From contig SVHA01000001.1 of assembly GCA_015056085.1 (NCBI GenBank), positions 1-64,000 of the forward strand: a stretch of DNA of 64,000 nucleotides, given 5' to 3'. A model generated the notes under the pieces. It was not told the DNA's origin. It did no database searches and saw only the letters and a program-made list of their open reading frames with translations. The position numbers were made by a program, and so were the translations under genes. The first letter of the stretch is position 1. Each line of letters begins with the position of its first letter. Shown here piece by piece: positions 16,171 through 26,249 of this stretch. This DNA is from Clostridiales bacterium. GTDB lineage: Bacteria > Bacillota > Clostridia > Christensenellales > Aristaeellaceae.

Positions 16171-16199
16171 ATTGTAAGGCATCCCTGTTCAAATGCCAA
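16171..16199 (-). promoter_or_regulatory. Promoter of the XRE regulator
   Basis: Leftward TTGGCA (16194-16199), 17-nt spacer, TACAAT (16171-16176). Confidence 0.6.
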
Positions 16200-16269
16200 T
16201 AACTCATTTGGAGAGAATTTTTCTAACGCGGGTTGAAGAGGCTGAATACGCACAAAGAACATTAGAAGA

Positions 16270-16293
16270 GCCCCTCCCGGAGGAGGGGCGTTT
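16270..16293. terminator. GC-rich hairpin downstream of glmM
   Basis: Perfect stem GCCCCTCC / GGAGGGGC with a 4-nt loop and GTTTT on the right. It lies after the glmM stop and may end the long leftward operon, although the T-run is on the opposite side. Nothing else is seen in 16200-16328. Confidence 0.45.
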
Positions 16294-16328
16294 TAGGTGA
16301 AAATGATTCTGCTGTTTACTGGACCGCC

Positions 16329-17714
16329 TTACGCGAAATGTCCCTTCTTTTCGATCACGCGGACGACTTCGTCCACATAGGCCTGGCAGGTTTCTTCGGT
16401 TTCCGCTTCCACCATCACACGGACGATGGGCTCGGTGCCGGACTCACGAACCAGAATGCGGCCCGTGGTACCCAGACGATCGGCTACCTGCTGGACGGCG
16501 GATTGTACATCGGGGTCTTTCTGGGCGGCGGTCTTGTCCTTCACCCGGACGTTTTTGAGCACCTGGGGATAGAACACCAGATCCTCGCACAGCTGGGACA
16601 TGGTCTTCTTGCGGGCCAGCATGGCTTCCATCATCTTCAGGCTCGTCAGGATGCCGTCGCCGGTGGAGGCATACTTGGAGAAGATGATGTGGCCGCTCTG
16701 TTCGCCGCCGATGTGGCAGTCATTCTGCTGCATGTACTCGTAGACATACTTGTCGCCCACCTTGGTTTTGGCATAGCCGATGCCCAGGGCGTCCAGCGCC
16801 TTGTACAGACCAAAATTGCTCATCACCGTGGTGACGACGGTGTTATTTTTGAGTTCGCCGGTTTCCTTCATGTAGCGTCCGTAGGCGTAGAGGATGTGAT
16901 CGCCGGTGACCACATTGCCCTTTTCGTCCACGCACAGGCAGCGGTCGGCGTCGCCGTCATAGGCAAAACCCACATCCAGACCCTTTTCCACCACCAGTTT
17001 CTGCAAGCCCTCGATATGGGTAGAGCCGCAACCCGTGTTGATGTTGAAGCCGTCAGGCTGGGCGTTGATGACGTAGGTCTTGGCGCCCAGGGCGTCAAAG
17101 ACGGACTTGGCGATGTTCCAGGCGCTGCCGTTGGCGCAGTCCAGACCCACCTTCAGCCCCTTGAAGGAATACACGCCCAGAGAAATCAGGTATCCGATGT
17201 AGCGGTTGCGGCCGGACACATAGTCCACGGTGCAGCCGATCTTGTTCTTGTGGGCATAGGGCACTTCCGGCCAGTCCTGACCAAACACATTCAGGCAGCC
17301 GTCCAGATAGGCTTCCACCAGTTCGATGGTGGCTTCGTCCATCTTTTCGCCCTGACCGTTGATGAGCTTGATGCCGTTATCGTAATAGGGATTGTGGCTG
17401 GCGGAGATCATGATGCCGCAGTCGAAGGAATCCACCCGGGCCACATAGGCCACAGAGGGCGTGGTGGTGACGTGGAGCATATAGGCGTCTGCGCCGGAGG
17501 CCACCAGACCTGCCACCAGAGAATACTCAAACATATAACTGGAGCGGCGGGTGTCCTTGCCGATGACGATGCGGGGGGATTCCTCGCTGCCATTGCGGCG
17601 CTTGAGTTCGCCGTAATACCAGCCCAGGAAGCGGCCCACCTTGAAGGCGTGATCTGCCGTCAGATTCATGTTTGCTTCCCCACGGAAGCCGTCAGTGCCG
17701 AAATACTTACCCAT
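16329..17714 (-). CDS. glmM: Phosphoglucosamine mutase
   Basis: 461 aa. Converts glucosamine-6-phosphate to glucosamine-1-phosphate for UDP-GlcNAc and peptidoglycan. The phosphoserine loop is GIMISASHNPYYDNGIKL, the metal loop YDGDADRC, the sugar loop GGEQSGHIIF, and the phosphate-binding loop RESGTEPIVRVMVE, all in the expected order. ATG 17714 has AAGG upstream; the longer frame overlaps pepT and is not used. It is the last gene of the ecfA1-to-glmM leftward cluster. Confidence 0.95.
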   Translation of the reverse strand: MGKYFGTDGFRGEANMNLTADHAFKVGRFLGWYYGELKRRNGSEESPRIVIGKDTRRSSYMFEYSLVAGLVASGADAYMLHVTTTPSVAYVARVDSFDCGIMISASHNPYYDNGIKLINGQGEKMDEATIELVEAYLDGCLNVFGQDWPEVPYAHKNKIGCTVDYVSGRNRYIGYLISLGVYSFKGLKVGLDCANGSAWNIAKSVFDALGAKTYVINAQPDGFNINTGCGSTHIEGLQKLVVEKGLDVGFAYDGDADRCLCVDEKGNVVTGDHILYAYGRYMKETGELKNNTVVTTVMSNFGLYKALDALGIGYAKTKVGDKYVYEYMQQNDCHIGGEQSGHIIFSKYASTGDGILTSLKMMEAMLARKKTMSQLCEDLVFYPQVLKNVRVKDKTAAQKDPDVQSAVQQVADRLGTTGRILVRESGTEPIVRVMVEAETEETCQAYVDEVVRVIEKKGHFA

Positions 17715-17754
17715 AAGATACCTTCTTTCAGTGTTGATTTTTCTGAAATGACGT

Positions 17755-18951
17755 TTAGGCGTTTTCCACCAGATTCTGAAGCACGTCCACCATCTTTTCC
17801 ATCGCCTGCACGGTGATGAGTTCCTTGCGGCCATGGAAGTTATAGCCGCCGGTGGAAAGGTTGGGGCAGGGAAGTCCCTCATAGGACAGCCGGGCGCCAT
17901 CGGTGCCGCCCCGGATGGGCACGGTGATGGGCGTCACGCCGCAGGCCTCAAAGGCGCAGCGGGCTTTGTCCACAATGTGCATGTGGGGCTCGATCATTTC
18001 CTTCATGTTGCGATAGCTGTCGATGATGGTGGCAATGACGGTGCCTTCGCCGTGCTTGCTGTTGAGATAATTCGTGGTTTGGCGGATGGTTTCCTTCTTC
18101 TCATCGAACTTTTGCGCGTCGTGATCACGGATGATGTAAACCAGCTTGGCGGCTTCCTCGTCGCCTTCCATGGCGCACAGGTGGAAGAAACCCTCGTAGC
18201 CTTCGGTGTGGGCGGGGGTCTGCCAGGCAGGCAGCAGGGAGGCGAATTCCGTGGCGATCAGGGCGGCGTTTTTCATCTGATTCTTCGCAGAACCGGGATG
18301 AATGTTCACGCCCTTGACTTCAATCACGCAGGAAGCGGCGTTGAAGTTCTCGTATTCCAGTTCGCCCAGTGCGCCGCCGTCCACGGTGTAGGCGTAATCA
18401 GCGCCAAAACCGGGCACGTCGAACAGATCAGCACCTCTGCCGATTTCCTCATCAGGGGTGAAGCCGATCAGCACCGTGCAGTGTTCAGGCGCATCGGGGG
18501 CCAGGAGTTTCTCGGCCAGCGTCATGATTTCCGCTACGCCCGCCTTGTCGTCCGCGCCCAGCACGCTGTCGCCGGAGGTGACGATCAGGTCCTGACCCTT
18601 CAGGGAGGGCAGGAAGTCAAAGCCGTCAATGACCACACCGTTTTTCAGGGTGATGGCTTCGCCGTCGTAGTTTTCGATCACCACGGGGTGCACGTCGCCC
18701 TTCACCCCGTCGGAGGTGTCCATGTGGGCGATCAGACCCACCTTGGCGGGGTGATCTCCCTTGGCGGGGATGCGGCCGTAGACGTAGCCGTGCTCGCACA
18801 CCCGCACGTCGCTGACGCCCAGCTGCCGCATTTCATCCGCCAACTGATGGGCAAGGGTCATCTGACCGGGGGTGGAAGGGCAGGTGGGGCTGGTTTCGTC
18901 GGAGGTGGTGTTCACCTGCACATAGTTGAGAAAGCGTTCTTTGACCGTCAT
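17755..18951 (-). CDS. pepT: Peptidase T (tripeptide aminopeptidase)
   Basis: 398 aa M20 family cytosolic peptidase removing N-terminal residues from tripeptides. Zinc ligands appear in LIAHMDTSD, VLGADDKAG, FTPDEEIG, YTVDGG and the C-terminal NFHGRKE; the general base is the Glu of DEE. The dimerisation lid is in the middle (VEVKGVNIHPGSAKN-like segment). It starts behind AAAGGAG and precedes glmM by 40 nt. Confidence 0.95.
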   Translation of the reverse strand: MTVKERFLNYVQVNTTSDETSPTCPSTPGQMTLAHQLADEMRQLGVSDVRVCEHGYVYGRIPAKGDHPAKVGLIAHMDTSDGVKGDVHPVVIENYDGEAITLKNGVVIDGFDFLPSLKGQDLIVTSGDSVLGADDKAGVAEIMTLAEKLLAPDAPEHCTVLIGFTPDEEIGRGADLFDVPGFGADYAYTVDGGALGELEYENFNAASCVIEVKGVNIHPGSAKNQMKNAALIATEFASLLPAWQTPAHTEGYEGFFHLCAMEGDEEAAKLVYIIRDHDAQKFDEKKETIRQTTNYLNSKHGEGTVIATIIDSYRNMKEMIEPHMHIVDKARCAFEACGVTPITVPIRGGTDGARLSYEGLPCPNLSTGGYNFHGRKELITVQAMEKMVDVLQNLVENA

Positions 18952-18981
18952 GGTGATCTCTCCTTTGAAATAATCAGAATT

Positions 18982-19641
18982 TCAGACAAGTGACTCCAGA
19001 TGCGCCTGTACAGCCATGAGGTCCGGCAGGCATTGATCCACATAGGGGGCAAAATCCTCTGAATAGGGCAGGACGTCCGGCACCATCAGGCTGACCATCC
19101 CGGCGGCCCGAACTGCTCTCACGCCATTGAAGGAATCCTCCACGCCGGCGCAATGTTCAGGCGAAGCGCCCAGTATTTCGGCGCAGAACAGATACAGCGC
19201 AGGATCGGGCTTGCCGCAGGGAGCCATTTCCCCGGTGACGATGACGTCAAAGGCGTCCGTCAGCCCCGCCAGTTCCAGGTATTCCAGCACCACCTTCGCT
19301 ACATTGGATGTGCAAAGGCCCAGCCGGATGCCTCTTTCCCGCAAATGGGCAAGAATTTCCCTTGCGTAGGGTTTGAGGGGCACGCCGTGAGTGCGCACAT
19401 GGGTCATGGTCAGGTCGTACCAGTCCTGCATGAACTGCTTTGTGTTGATTTTTCCGGGGAACAGGGATTCCAGTATGGCGCTCAGGCTCTTGACGGAACT
19501 GCCCACAGAACGCAAAGCGTCCTGCTCGGACATTTCGCAGCCCTGCAGTTTGGCTGCCTCCCGCACCAGCATGGGGGAAAGCCGCTCGGAATCCACAATG
19601 ACGCCATCCATGTCAAAGCAAACGGCGTGAATGGTTTTCAT
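18982..19641 (-). CDS. HAD-superfamily phosphatase / phosphoglucomutase-like
   Basis: 219 aa. HAD motif I is CFDMDGVIVDSE (nucleophile and acid Asp), motif II GLCTSN, motif III Lys in GKPDPALYL, and motif IV GVEDSFNGVRA. A four-helix cap after motif I places it in the beta-phosphoglucomutase/phosphoglycolate phosphatase-like group. The substrate cannot be read from the sequence. Confidence 0.9.
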   Translation of the reverse strand: MKTIHAVCFDMDGVIVDSERLSPMLVREAAKLQGCEMSEQDALRSVGSSVKSLSAILESLFPGKINTKQFMQDWYDLTMTHVRTHGVPLKPYAREILAHLRERGIRLGLCTSNVAKVVLEYLELAGLTDAFDVIVTGEMAPCGKPDPALYLFCAEILGASPEHCAGVEDSFNGVRAVRAAGMVSLMVPDVLPYSEDFAPYVDQCLPDLMAVQAHLESLV

Positions 19642-19653
19642 GGCTGTCTCCTT

Positions 19654-21249
19654 TTATCCGATCTGTCTTTGCAGCGCCGCCTGGGCAGCCGCAATGCCGT
19701 CCACCGCCGCACTGACGATGCCGCCGGCATATCCGGCGCCTTCGCCCACGGGATAGAGTCCGTCCAGATTTTCCGCCACCATGCGCTCATCCCGGCACAG
19801 GCGCACCGGGGAGGAAGAGCGGGTCTCCACGCCGGTCATTACGGCGTCAGGATGGGCAAAGCCGTGGAGCATACCGTCCATGCGGCGGATGCCGAACTTC
19901 AGGTCTTCCACGATGAATCCGGGCAGGCACTCCCGCAAATCAGCAGGGGTCACGCCGGGCTGATAACTGGCCTGCACGTCTCCCAACTTGGTGGAAGCCC
20001 GCCCTGCCAGGAAGTCCTCCACCCGCTGCACCGGCGCTTTGTATCCGCCGCCGCCCAGGCGATAGGCCGCCTGCTCAATGCTGCGCTGCCACACAAACCC
20101 GGACAGGGGATGGTCGTCGCCGAAGTCCTCGGGCCTGACGCCCACCAACAGGGCAGAGTTGGCATTGACGGCGCTTCGGGCGTGTTCGCTCATGCCGTTG
20201 ACGCACAATCCGCCCGGCTGGGACGCCGCCGCCATCACTTCGCCGCCGGGGCACATACAGAAGGTGTACACGCCCCGCTTGTCCGGCGTGTGGACGTTGA
20301 GTTTGTAATCCGCTGCCCCCAGGGCAGGATGGTCGGCAAACCGGCCGTATTGCGCCTGATTGATCAACTTCTGCGGATGCTCGATGCGCACGCCCATAGC
20401 AAAGGGCTTGGCGATCATCCGCACGCCCTGCTGGAACAGCGCCTGCATGGTATCCCTTGCACTGTGACCGATGCACAGAAGCACCGTGTCTGTCAGCATT
20501 TCTTCTTTTCCTTCGGGGGATTCCACCGTCACGCCGGCAATGTGTTCCCGGTGAACGATCAGCCCCGTGAGACGGGTGGAAAAGCGCACCGTGCCGCCCA
20601 GAGCGATGATTTCCCGCCGGATGGACGCCACCACGCCCTTTAACTTGTCAGTACCGATGTGGGGCTTGGCCAGGTAGAGAATTTCCTCCGGCGCACCGTG
20701 GCGCACGAAGGTTTCCAGCACCGTGCGGATCAGCGGAGACTTGGTGCCGGTGGTGAGTTTGCCGTCAGAGAAGGTGCCTGCGCCGCCCTCGCCGAACTGC
20801 ACGTTGCTTTCCGGGTTGAGGACGCCCATGCGCCGCATCTGCTCCACCGTGCGGGTGCGGTCTTCCACCGATTCGCCCCGTTCGATCAGAATGGGCCTGG
20901 CGCCGGCTCTGGCCAGCATCAGCGCGGCAAAAAGCCCCGCCGGGCCTGCGCCCACCACCACCGGGCGTTTTTCAAAATGCGCCTCAGGCAGATGAAGAGG
21001 CGGTGTGGCAGGAGATTTGACTGCAGTGCCCGGTTTCAGCCGGCGCAGGAGGTCGTTTTCGTTTTTGACCTGCACATCCACAGAGACCACGAAATGCACG
21101 TCGCCCTTGTCCCTTGCGTCCACAGAGCGCTTGACCAGACGCACCTCGCCGATGAACTTCTCGGGAATATGCAGTTTCCGGGCAGCCGCCCCGATGAGGG
21201 TTTCCTGCGTATAGGAAAGGGGCAGGCTGATGTGGTCCAGTCGAAGCAT
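19654..21249 (-). CDS. FAD-dependent oxidoreductase of the COG2509 type
   Basis: 531 aa. An N-terminal ferredoxin-like region of about 85 residues precedes the dinucleotide motif VVVGAGPAGLFAALMLARAGARPILIERG (from about 97). Further conserved blocks are NVQFGEGGAGTFSDGKLTT, TFCMCPGGEV and the C-terminal FAD segment GLYPVGEGAGYAGGIVSAAVDG. These are characteristic of an uncharacterised FAD dehydrogenase family common in Firmicutes and Bacteroidetes. The substrate is unknown. Confidence 0.9.
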   Translation of the reverse strand: MLRLDHISLPLSYTQETLIGAAARKLHIPEKFIGEVRLVKRSVDARDKGDVHFVVSVDVQVKNENDLLRRLKPGTAVKSPATPPLHLPEAHFEKRPVVVGAGPAGLFAALMLARAGARPILIERGESVEDRTRTVEQMRRMGVLNPESNVQFGEGGAGTFSDGKLTTGTKSPLIRTVLETFVRHGAPEEILYLAKPHIGTDKLKGVVASIRREIIALGGTVRFSTRLTGLIVHREHIAGVTVESPEGKEEMLTDTVLLCIGHSARDTMQALFQQGVRMIAKPFAMGVRIEHPQKLINQAQYGRFADHPALGAADYKLNVHTPDKRGVYTFCMCPGGEVMAAASQPGGLCVNGMSEHARSAVNANSALLVGVRPEDFGDDHPLSGFVWQRSIEQAAYRLGGGGYKAPVQRVEDFLAGRASTKLGDVQASYQPGVTPADLRECLPGFIVEDLKFGIRRMDGMLHGFAHPDAVMTGVETRSSSPVRLCRDERMVAENLDGLYPVGEGAGYAGGIVSAAVDGIAAAQAALQRQIG

Positions 21250-21271
21250 AATGCCTCCTTGAAGGGTGAAA

Positions 21272-22714
21272 TCACATGGGGGAGGTGCGCTGCACCACAG
21301 CGCCGTGTCCGGGGAGAATCAGCCAGCCGTTGCCGTCCATTTTCTCCCGGAGGAATTGCAGGAGCGTCCTTGCTGCGGCGGAATCGTTGTTCACGCTGCC
21401 CATCAGATAGGGCGCAAGGGTGTTGTAGGATTTCTGGGCGGGAATGCAGTCCCGCACATTCAGATACAGATCGCCGGTGACGGCAATCTTGTGTTCTTCG
21501 TCAAACAGGAGCGTCTCTCCGGGCACATGGCCGCCGGGGCCCTCAAACACCTGAAAGTGCAGATCGCCAAAGTCCAGCGGCGCAAGGGGCGTGAGGAGAT
21601 CATCCCCGGCGCCTCCCATGGGCTGATGCACCTGGAGTTGCGATGCCATGGGCACCTTAAACCCAGTGATGACCTTGCACAGCCGGTAGTAGGGCAGCGT
21701 TTTGGGGTTTTCTTCCCGGGGACCGGGCAGGTGAGCAGCCTCAGCCTCAAAGATGCGGGCCGTCTCCGGGGAGCAGTGTATCACGCCGAATTCCGGGAAA
21801 ATGCCAAGATGGTCGGCGTCGGAATGGGTGAGGAACATCTCCCGGGGGCGGGTGTCAAAATCGGGAAAGAGTTGCCGCAGCAGCCGCAGGGTGTAGCGGC
21901 GGTAGCAGCTGAATCCGCCGTCGATGACCAGCAGCGGGCCGCCGGGGCCATCTTCCAGCACATAGATGGTGCAGCCGCAGGGCGGCTCGATGACCGTCAG
22001 GTTCACCCGGGGCGAAAGAAGTTGGCTTGTGACACGGCACTGGAAGTTCTCGCCGCTGTAATCCGCAATGAACCGGGCAAAGCGGTTGACGAACTCGAAG
22101 GTCTTGCGGGGCGGCTCTGAGCGGTTTTCCAACTGGTGCATCACCAGATTGGCGTTGTTGATAAACTCGTTGGTTTCCTCCTGCGACAGGTGCAGCAGAT
22201 GTCTGATGTCGCTGGCGAAGTTCAGGTAAAACACCGTGTTGTCCAGCATCTGCTCTCCGGCGTCGTATTGCAGGATGCGCACCGGGCACAGGCGGGAGAG
22301 TTCCTCCAAAAGGGTGGAAATCATCTCCGGCTGCTCGATGTACAGCCCCATGCGGAACACTTGATGGGCGGCGCCTTTGTCCACCTGGGCGCTGAGATAA
22401 CTGATGCTGATATGGGATCGGTTGAGCACTTCCAGCAGGGGAATAAAGGCGCCGGGGCGCTCGATGACCTCCGCTTCCAGCAGCACCACCTTGGCGGCGG
22501 ATTTCGCCGTCAGGTAGCCCTCCCGGGTCAGGTCTTCCTCGATGACATTCAGGGCGTCCTCGTCAGCTTCCACGTCCAGGAACAGCATGTGGGCGTCCAC
22601 AGCCTTGTTGTAATTGGCTCTGGTGATGTTGCCGCCCCGGCGCTCAATCAGCTTTGCAGCGGTCAAAAAAGCACCGGATTTGTCAGCCATACTGGTCATG
22701 AACGTCTTTTTCAT
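21272..22714 (-). CDS. Tandem ACT-domain protein fused to a metallo-beta-lactamase fold
   Basis: 480 aa. Residues 1-70 and 75-145 look like two ACT domains (KSGAFLTAAKLIERRGGNITRANYNK; ERPGAFIPLLEVLNRSHISISYLSA), which bind small effectors, often amino acids. From about 245 an MBL fold follows: VIDGGF, the metal motif THSDADHLG (HxDxDH, so the second His of the usual HxHxDH is Asp), GGHVPGETLLF, AVTGDLYLN and LPGHG. An effector-sensing hydrolase is inferred; the reaction is unknown. Confidence 0.85.
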   Translation of the reverse strand: MKKTFMTSMADKSGAFLTAAKLIERRGGNITRANYNKAVDAHMLFLDVEADEDALNVIEEDLTREGYLTAKSAAKVVLLEAEVIERPGAFIPLLEVLNRSHISISYLSAQVDKGAAHQVFRMGLYIEQPEMISTLLEELSRLCPVRILQYDAGEQMLDNTVFYLNFASDIRHLLHLSQEETNEFINNANLVMHQLENRSEPPRKTFEFVNRFARFIADYSGENFQCRVTSQLLSPRVNLTVIEPPCGCTIYVLEDGPGGPLLVIDGGFSCYRRYTLRLLRQLFPDFDTRPREMFLTHSDADHLGIFPEFGVIHCSPETARIFEAEAAHLPGPREENPKTLPYYRLCKVITGFKVPMASQLQVHQPMGGAGDDLLTPLAPLDFGDLHFQVFEGPGGHVPGETLLFDEEHKIAVTGDLYLNVRDCIPAQKSYNTLAPYLMGSVNNDSAAARTLLQFLREKMDGNGWLILPGHGAVVQRTSPM

Positions 22715-22728
22715 CAGGCAGGGTCCTT

Positions 22729-23535
22729 TCAGTCGTCTTGGTGCCAGCGGATGTTTTCAGGCATGATATATGCCGCTTCGGGATAGCGCACTTCCGTCAG
22801 TTCCAGCCCATGAGGCGGGGCTGTGACGCCCAGCGCCAGCCGGTCCAGCGTCTCGTAAGCCTTCAGGAAGGCGTCGGTATCCCGGCGGTGCTGGCCGATT
22901 TCGATCAGCGTGCCGGCAATGATGCGCACCATGTTGTACAAAAAGGCGTCGCCTTCCACCGTGAGAATGAATTCGTCGCCGTTTTGCTGAATGTCCGCCC
23001 GGGTGATGGTGCGGATGGTGGTTTTCGCCGTGCCGCCGGAGGCCTGAAAGGCAGCGTAATCATGGGTGCCCAAAAGGGTGGCGGCGGCCTCCTGCATGGG
23101 GGCAAGGTCCATGGGCACGGGGATGTGCACATGGGTGTTGCGTTTGATGGCGCTGCCGTGGCGGCTGTTGATGATGCGGTAGGTGTAGGTCTTGCCGCAG
23201 GTCATGAACCGGGCATGGAAATCCGCCGGGACTTCCCGTCCTGACAGCACCCGGATGTCCCTTGGCAGCATGGTGTTGAGCACAAAGGGGTATTTTTCCG
23301 GGGGAATCCGGCAGCGGGTGTCGAAGTGGCAGGCCTGCCCCAGAGCATGAACGCCGGCGTCAGTGCGGCTGGCGCCTGTGATGACGATGTTTTCGCCGCA
23401 GGCATTTGACAGGGCCTCTTCCAGCACCTGCTGCACCGCCAGGCCGTTATACTGGCGCTGCCAGCCGCTGTAGATAGTGCCGTCATACTCCACGGTCAGC
23501 AGCATCCGCCGCAGAGGGGATGTTTCATTCCTCAC
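22729..23535 (-). CDS. truA: tRNA pseudouridine synthase A
   Basis: 268 aa. Makes pseudouridine at tRNA positions 38-40. The catalytic Asp is in TGASRTDAGVHALGQ; VEYDGTIYSGWQRQ opens the domain and FLYNMVRIIAGTLIEIG is the C-terminal signature. GTG 23535 overlaps the ecfT stop as GTGA with GAGGG upstream, showing coupling to the transport genes, an arrangement common in Firmicutes. An ATG 11 codons in is an alternative. Confidence 0.95.
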   Translation of the reverse strand: MRNETSPLRRMLLTVEYDGTIYSGWQRQYNGLAVQQVLEEALSNACGENIVITGASRTDAGVHALGQACHFDTRCRIPPEKYPFVLNTMLPRDIRVLSGREVPADFHARFMTCGKTYTYRIINSRHGSAIKRNTHVHIPVPMDLAPMQEAAATLLGTHDYAAFQASGGTAKTTIRTITRADIQQNGDEFILTVEGDAFLYNMVRIIAGTLIEIGQHRRDTDAFLKAYETLDRLALGVTAPPHGLELTEVRYPEAAYIMPENIRWHQDD

Positions 23536-24335
23536 AGCAGAATGCCCTCCACCACGATCAGCACAATCAGCCCAGCCACGCCAAGGGCGGCATAGAGGTC
23601 ATTCACGGTGAGTTTGAGCACCCGCAGCCTCGTGCGCTGATCGCCGCCATGATAGCACCGGGATTCCATGGCCATGGCCAGATCACCGGCCCGGCGGAAG
23701 GCGCTGACGAACAGCGGCACCAGCAGGGGCACCATAGCCTTGGCCCTCGCCAGCAGGTTGCCGGACTCAAAGTCGGCGCCTCGGGCCATCTGCGCCTTCA
23801 TGATCTTGTCGGCCTCTTCCATCAGCGTGGGGATGAACCGCAATGCGATGGACATCATCATGGCCAGCTCATGTGCGGGAAAGTGGAAGCGCTTCAGCGG
23901 CGCAAAGAGCCGCTCAATGCCGTCGGAGAGGGCGATGGGGGAGGTGGTCAGCGTCAGCAGGGACGTGCCGATCACCAGGAAAATCAGCCGTAGGGAATAA
24001 TGGAAGGCCTGAGTCAGACCGGCGTCGGTAATGCGGATGAACTGCCAGGCGATGATGGGCGTACCGTCTGTAAAGAAGAACAGGTTCAGCACGAAGGTCA
24101 GCACGATGATAAACCGCAGGGGCTTGATGCCTTTCATGAGCATCTTGAAGGGCACCTTGGCCAGATATGCCGTCAGGTACACAAAGCCCAGCACCAGCGC
24201 GTAGCCCACAATGGACTGCACCAGAAACACCGCAACGATCATCGCCACCGTCAGCAGAATCTTGATGCGGGGGTCGAGGCGATGCACCCAGCTGTCAACG
24301 GGATAGTATTGCCCCATGGTGATGTTTTTCAGCAT
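23532..24335 (-). CDS. ecfT: ECF transporter transmembrane component EcfT
   Basis: 267 aa integral membrane scaffold linking the ATPases to exchangeable S-components. It has several membrane helices and the two coupling-helix motifs, here ADKIMKAQMARGADF and FRRAGDLAMAMESRCY, each with the Ala-Arg-Gly or equivalent that contacts the ATPases. ATG 24335 is preceded by AAGGAGG and overlaps the ecfA2 stop by 7 nt. Confidence 0.94.
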   Translation of the reverse strand: MLKNITMGQYYPVDSWVHRLDPRIKILLTVAMIVAVFLVQSIVGYALVLGFVYLTAYLAKVPFKMLMKGIKPLRFIIVLTFVLNLFFFTDGTPIIAWQFIRITDAGLTQAFHYSLRLIFLVIGTSLLTLTTSPIALSDGIERLFAPLKRFHFPAHELAMMMSIALRFIPTLMEEADKIMKAQMARGADFESGNLLARAKAMVPLLVPLFVSAFRRAGDLAMAMESRCYHGGDQRTRLRVLKLTVNDLYAALGVAGLIVLIVVEGILL

Positions 24336-25167
24336 CGGGAGGCCTCCTTCCACATTGTCAGCAGATACCGGGATACTTCTTCCGTGGTGTACAGGTCGGG
24401 GGGCAGGTCGATGCCCTTTTCCCGCAGTTTTAAGCACAAAAGGGCCGCCTGGGGCACACCCAGGCCGATGGAGGCCATCATGTCCTGCTGGGCGAAGATC
24501 TCCCGGGGCGTGCCGGTGGTCACCAGTTCGCCCTTGCTCATCACCACCATCTGGGTGGCGAGGCGGGCGCAATCATCCATGCTGTGGCTGACCATCACCA
24601 CCGTCACGCCGCCCTGGCTGTGCAGGTCCCTGATCATATTCAGAATCCTGTCCCGGCCGTGGGGGTCAAGGCCGGCGGCGGGCTCGTCCAGCACCAGCAC
24701 CTTGGGCTCCATAGCCAGCACGCCCGCAATGGCTACCCGGCGCATCTGACCGCCGGACAGTTCAAAGGGGGATCGCTCGGCATACTTGTCGTAATCCAGA
24801 TGCACCAGTTCCATGGCACGGCGAACACGCCGGTCGATTTCCTCCGGCGCAAGCCCCAGATTCTTCGGGCCGAAGGCGATGTCCTTGGCCACCGTTTCCT
24901 CAAAGAGCTGATATTCGGGATACTGGAAAACCAGCCCCACCTTTTGCCGGATACGGCGCTTGTCCACATCCTTACCGTTCATGTCTTCGCCATCCACCAG
25001 CACCTGGCCGGAGGTGGGTTTGAGCAGGCCGTTGAAATGCTGCACCAACGTGGATTTGCCGCTGCCGGTGTGGCCCACGATGCACACGAATTCACCGTCT
25101 TCAATGGTCAGGGAGACGTCTTTGATGGCGACGGATTCAAAGGCGCTGCCGGCGGAATAGGTATGGG

Positions 25168-25192
<25 letters not shown>
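24329..25192 (-). CDS. ecfA2: ECF transporter ATP-binding protein EcfA2
   Basis: 287 aa. Walker A GHTGSGKST, Q-loop FQYPEYQLF, signature LSGGQMRRVAIAG, Walker B VLVLDEPAAGLDP and switch His in VSHSMDD are all present. It forms the heterodimer with EcfA1 that powers vitamin S-components. It overlaps ecfA1 by 25 nt. Confidence 0.95.
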
Positions 25193-26022
<830 letters not shown>

Positions 26023-26069
26023 GATTTGCTCCTTATATACCTTGGCTTGGGTCAATATAACCCCACAAT

Positions 26070-26098
26070 ATTTTACCACAGCAGGGGGCATCCTGCAA
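26070..26098 (-). promoter_or_regulatory. Promoter of the ecfA1-to-glmM operon
   Basis: Leftward TTGCAG (26093-26098), 17-nt spacer, TAAAAT (26070-26075), 48 nt before the ecfA1 start. Confidence 0.65.
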
Positions 26099-26171
26099 GG
26101 TTTCCCGCCTCTGACAGGAAGGAAAATTATCATATTGACGGGACTGAAACGGCCTTGGCGGCATCAAAAAA

Positions 26172-26242
26172 GCCGCACTCCCAAAGGAAGTGCGGCGAAG
26201 AGTGCCAAAATTCAAAAAAGTGGCTTTTGCCACTTTTTTGAA
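26172..26242. terminator. Two consecutive hairpins, terminator between divergent-convergent units
   Basis: A GCCGCACT/AGTGCGGC stem (26172-26196) is followed by a perfect 14-bp inverted repeat TTCAAAAAAGTGGC / GCCACTTTTTTGAA (26211-26242, loop TTTT). The second ends the leftward secreted-protein gene at 26250 and works in both directions. Confidence 0.8.
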
Positions 26243-26249
26243 ACAGCGT

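Noticed and set aside
22136-22786. Various 200-aa frames opposite the ACT/MBL and truA genes
   Set aside because: His/Gln/Gly-rich antisense shadows typical of GC-rich genes.
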